Part shown: positions 5,864 to 6,917 of the stretch, one piece after another
How the letters are laid out: each line of letters begins with the position of its first letter
How positions within the stretch are numbered: the stretch's first letter is position 1
From: Chlamydiota bacterium
GTDB taxonomy: Bacteria; Chlamydiota; Chlamydiia; Chlamydiales; JAJFMI01
Direction of reading: 5' to 3'
Assembly (NCBI GenBank): GCA_021772235.1
Contig: JAJFMI010000041.1
Coordinates: forward strand, 1 to 6,917
DNA: 6,917 nt
Notes under the pieces: model-generated
The model's input: the letters and a program-made list of their open reading frames with translations, nothing else
The model's database searches: none
What the model was told of the DNA's origin: nothing
Program-made: the position numbers and the translations under genes

Positions 5864-6247
5864 ATGAATCCTTACATGATGCTTCTATCCTTTTGTGGCG
5901 CTGTTTTCTTTGGCCACATTCATAAAAAAATCGCTTTGCACAAAGGTCGCAGTCCCAATCGCTGGTTCTGGTTCGGTTTCTTATTTGGTGTGCTTGGTCT
6001 GCCTTTTATTGTTTTTGCTCCCAAAATGAAGGAGAAAAAAGTGGCGGCAGTGGTTTTGCCAACGCATCCACTAGCCCAAAAAATGTGGTACTACTTGAGT
6101 AAGGAACGACGAGAAATAGGTCCAATGAGCTTTAATGCTTTTATGGAAGCGCGTAACAATGAATTATTTGATGATGAGTCGCACGTCTGGTGCGAGGAAT
6201 TTGAAAACTGGAAGCTCTTTTCAGAGCTTCCTAAAGAGTTGCTTTAA
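5864..6247 (+). CDS. Membrane protein with C-terminal GYF_2 domain
   Basis: This is a 127-aa protein in two parts. The N-terminal half has two hydrophobic segments (about 5-18 and 34-53) joined by a basic loop with KGRSP (27-31), a plan seen in small inner-membrane proteins. The C-terminal half (about 74-127) has the signature of the GYF_2 domain (DUF4339): WYYL (75-78), GP (86-87), VW (108-109) and a final W116 before a Pro-containing end. GYF-type domains are thought to bind proline-rich peptides; no partner is apparent here. Start ATG 5864 has no good Shine-Dalgarno. A GATAAT at 5852-5857 is a possible -10 box, which would put the transcript start almost at the ATG. Divergent from the 97-aa gene and convergent with rpsN, it appears to be a single-gene unit. 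Function unknown. Confidence 0.8.
   Translation: MNPYMMLLSFCGAVFFGHIHKKIALHKGRSPNRWFWFGFLFGVLGLPFIVFAPKMKEKKVAAVVLPTHPLAQKMWYYLSKERREIGPMSFNAFMEARNNELFDDESHVWCEEFENWKLFSELPKELL
6210..6231 (-). terminator. Second stem-loop after rpsN, possible back-up terminator
   Basis: Arms 6210-6218 and 6223-6231 form a perfect 9-bp stem. Read on the - strand, the loop is GAAA, a stable GNRA tetraloop, and the stem is followed by AGTTTTC. It lies 26 nt past the rpsN stop and inside the 3' end of the GYF_2 coding sequence, where it must also encode Trp-Lys-Leu-Phe-Ser-Glu-Leu. The short T run makes termination uncertain; it could also act as a 3' end stabiliser. Confidence 0.4.
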
Positions 6248-6270
6248 AAAAACAAGCTACCAACTAGCTT
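6246..6270 (-). terminator. Rho-independent terminator of rpmJ-rpsN
   Basis: On the - strand AAGCTA (6270-6265) and TAGCTT (6259-6254) form a 6-bp stem with a 5-nt loop. One G follows, then seven T (6252-6246). The rpsN stop codon TAG is the first half of the 3' arm, and the T run overlaps the stop codon of the convergent GYF_2 gene. On the + strand the same hairpin is followed by TTGTT, so it may also slow transcription leaving the GYF_2 gene. The stem is short and AT-rich. Confidence 0.55.
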
Positions 6271-6562
6271 TTGTTACGCCTGGTAACATTCCACTACGAG
6301 CCATCTCACGAAAGGTAATGCGAGAAAGCTTGAATTTGCGTAGAAATCCACGCGATCTGCCGGTGAATTGGCAGCGATTGCGTAGTCGAATTCGTGAAGA
6401 GTTGCGCGGCAGCTTATTCAGCGCAATCATCGCATTCTCACGGTCTTCTACTGTGCTATCTAAACTTTTAACTATTTTCTTTAGCTCAGCTCGCTTCTCG
6501 CGCTTCAATGCGCAAAGGCGTTCACGTCGCTTTTGTTTTTCAACTGAAGATTTTTTTGCCAT
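6257..6562 (-). CDS. rpsN: 30S ribosomal protein S14
   Basis: S14 is a small-subunit head protein needed for late assembly of the 30S particle. The 101-aa product begins with a basic helix (KQKRRERLCALKREKRAELK) and ends with the family signature: RCQFTGRSRGFLRKF, then SRITFREMARSGMLPGVTKASW. The length and the absence of the CxxC...CxxC pair place it in the long zinc-free class of S14. The ATG at 6562 lies 4 nt after the rpmJ stop with only a weak A-rich ribosome-binding region, so translation is probably coupled to rpmJ. It is transcribed from the promoter before rpmJ and stops at a hairpin that includes its own stop codon. Confidence 0.97.
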   Translation of the reverse strand: MAKKSSVEKQKRRERLCALKREKRAELKKIVKSLDSTVEDRENAMIALNKLPRNSSRIRLRNRCQFTGRSRGFLRKFKLSRITFREMARSGMLPGVTKASW

Positions 6563-6566
6563 AATT

Positions 6567-6704
6567 CTACTTTTTTCTTGCAGGGCCTTTCTGGCGCTGT
6601 TTGCGGTTTGGATCTTTTTTATTGATTATGTAAATGCGACCTCGGCGGCGGACTACTTTGTCCCCCTTCGACGGGTCTGCTTTCACGGATGCCTTTACTT
6701 TCAT
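6567..6704 (-). CDS. rpmJ: 50S ribosomal protein L36
   Basis: L36 is the smallest large-subunit protein and binds 23S rRNA. Translation of the - strand gives 45 residues with the segments MKVKASVKADPSKGDKVVRR, GRIYIINKKDPNRKQRQ and GPARKK. It has no cysteine, so the Cys3-His zinc site of classical L36 is gone, and the C-terminus carries an extra KGPARKK-type basic tail. As far as I remember, Chlamydia L36 has almost the same form. AAAGGA (complement of 6711-6716) precedes the ATG with proper spacing. It is the first gene of a two-gene unit with rpsN, 4 nt apart. Confidence 0.95.
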   Translation of the reverse strand: MKVKASVKADPSKGDKVVRRRGRIYIINKKDPNRKQRQKGPARKK

Positions 6705-6729
6705 AGGTCTTCCTTTAAGTTAAGTACTC

Positions 6730-6758
6730 AGCATAGCATGTGGGTTCTTTCTTGACAA
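6730..6758 (-). promoter_or_regulatory. Promoter of the rpmJ-rpsN operon
   Basis: On the - strand TTGTCA (6758-6753, five of six matches) and TATGCT (6735-6730, four of six) are 17 bp apart. TGC directly before the -10 box gives an extended -10 element. Transcription would start near 6723, about 19 nt before the rpmJ ATG. The -35 box overlaps that of the opposite rpmH promoter. Confidence 0.6.
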
Positions 6759-6781
6759 TGTTCTATCTTCTTCTGTATGAT
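6752..6781 (+). promoter_or_regulatory. Promoter of rpmH
   Basis: A consensus TTGACA (6752-6757) is followed after 18 bp by TATGAT (6776-6781, five of six). Transcription would start near 6788, giving a leader of about 20 nt. Strong consensus boxes fit a ribosomal-protein gene read by the chlamydial main sigma factor, which recognises sigma70-like sites. Confidence 0.75.
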
Positions 6782-6807
6782 GGGTTCATCAACTTTAAGT
6801 GTGAATT

Positions 6808-6917
6808 ATGAAAAGTACATACCAACCTAGTAAGAAAAAACGCGCTAAGAAGCACGGCTTTCGCTCTCGCATGTCGACTAAAAATGGTCGTAAAATTTTG
6901 AATCGCAGACGTCGCGC
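6808..6917 (+). CDS. rpmH: 50S ribosomal protein L34, 3' partial
   Basis: L34 is a small basic large-subunit protein. The 36 visible codons give MKSTYQPSKKKRAKKHGF, then RSRMSTKNGRKILNRRRR, an unmistakable L34 N-terminus and middle. The family usually has 44-46 residues, so only about ten are lost beyond the right edge. The ribosome-binding region (AAGTG at 6797-6801) is weak. In most bacteria rnpA, the RNase P protein gene, follows rpmH; that would be expected just outside the window. Confidence 0.95.
   Translation, partial: MKSTYQPSKKKRAKKHGFRSRMSTKNGRKILNRRRR

Noticed and set aside
6135..6755. Long + strand open frame of 206 codons
   Set aside because: It lies opposite rpsN and rpmJ, whose products are clear, and its translation is the arginine/serine/phenylalanine-rich kind expected from antisense of ribosomal genes. 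It also overlaps the end of the GYF_2 gene.

Overview
The window reads as chromosome of a chlamydia-like bacterium (phylum Chlamydiota, probably an environmental or amoeba-associated lineage rather than Chlamydia itself). The evidence is the gene order mutS-uvrC ... rpsN-rpmJ with divergent rpmH, which as I remember it is the order in Chlamydia, and a 45-residue cysteine-free L36 of the chlamydial kind. The small accessory genes, including a mazEF-type module, point away from the strongly reduced pathogen genomes. Genus cannot be fixed from the sequence alone.

Left part (1-3821, + strand): two DNA-repair genes in one transcription unit. mutS enters from beyond the left edge, lacking roughly 150 N-terminal residues. 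It overlaps the start of a complete uvrC by 19 nt. MutS recognises replication mismatches; UvrC makes the two incisions of nucleotide excision repair. Both carry all catalytic motifs visible in this stretch, and UvrC keeps the four cysteines of an iron-sulfur cluster.

Middle (3822-4513, + strand): a complete type II toxin-antitoxin pair. A ribbon-helix-helix antitoxin (81 aa) is followed, with an 8-nt overlap, by a MazF-family endoribonuclease (117 aa). A good sigma70-type promoter just upstream is buried in a perfect inverted repeat with 13-bp arms, the expected layout of an autoregulated operator. The pair uses AGA/CGA arginine codons where its neighbours prefer CGC/CGT, suggesting acquisition.

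Right-centre (4508-5789, - strand): a set of three genes. In transcription order they are a 97-aa protein of unknown function, an Asp23/Gls24-family protein with an acidic tail, and a two-helix membrane protein that resembles AmaP, the membrane anchor of Asp23. The last two are separated by a single base and look translationally coupled. The anchor-like gene converges on mazF and their stop codons lie side by side, giving a 6-nt overlap.

Right end (5790-6917): a + strand membrane protein with a C-terminal GYF_2 domain converges, 9 nt apart, on the rpmJ-rpsN ribosomal operon (L36, S14; both zinc-free forms). A terminator for that operon sits at the junction. Divergent from rpmJ is rpmH (L34), cut by the right edge. 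The two divergent ribosomal promoters share an overlapping -35 region. No stretch longer than about 105 bases lacks a gene, and no tRNA, rRNA, CRISPR array or insertion sequence was seen.
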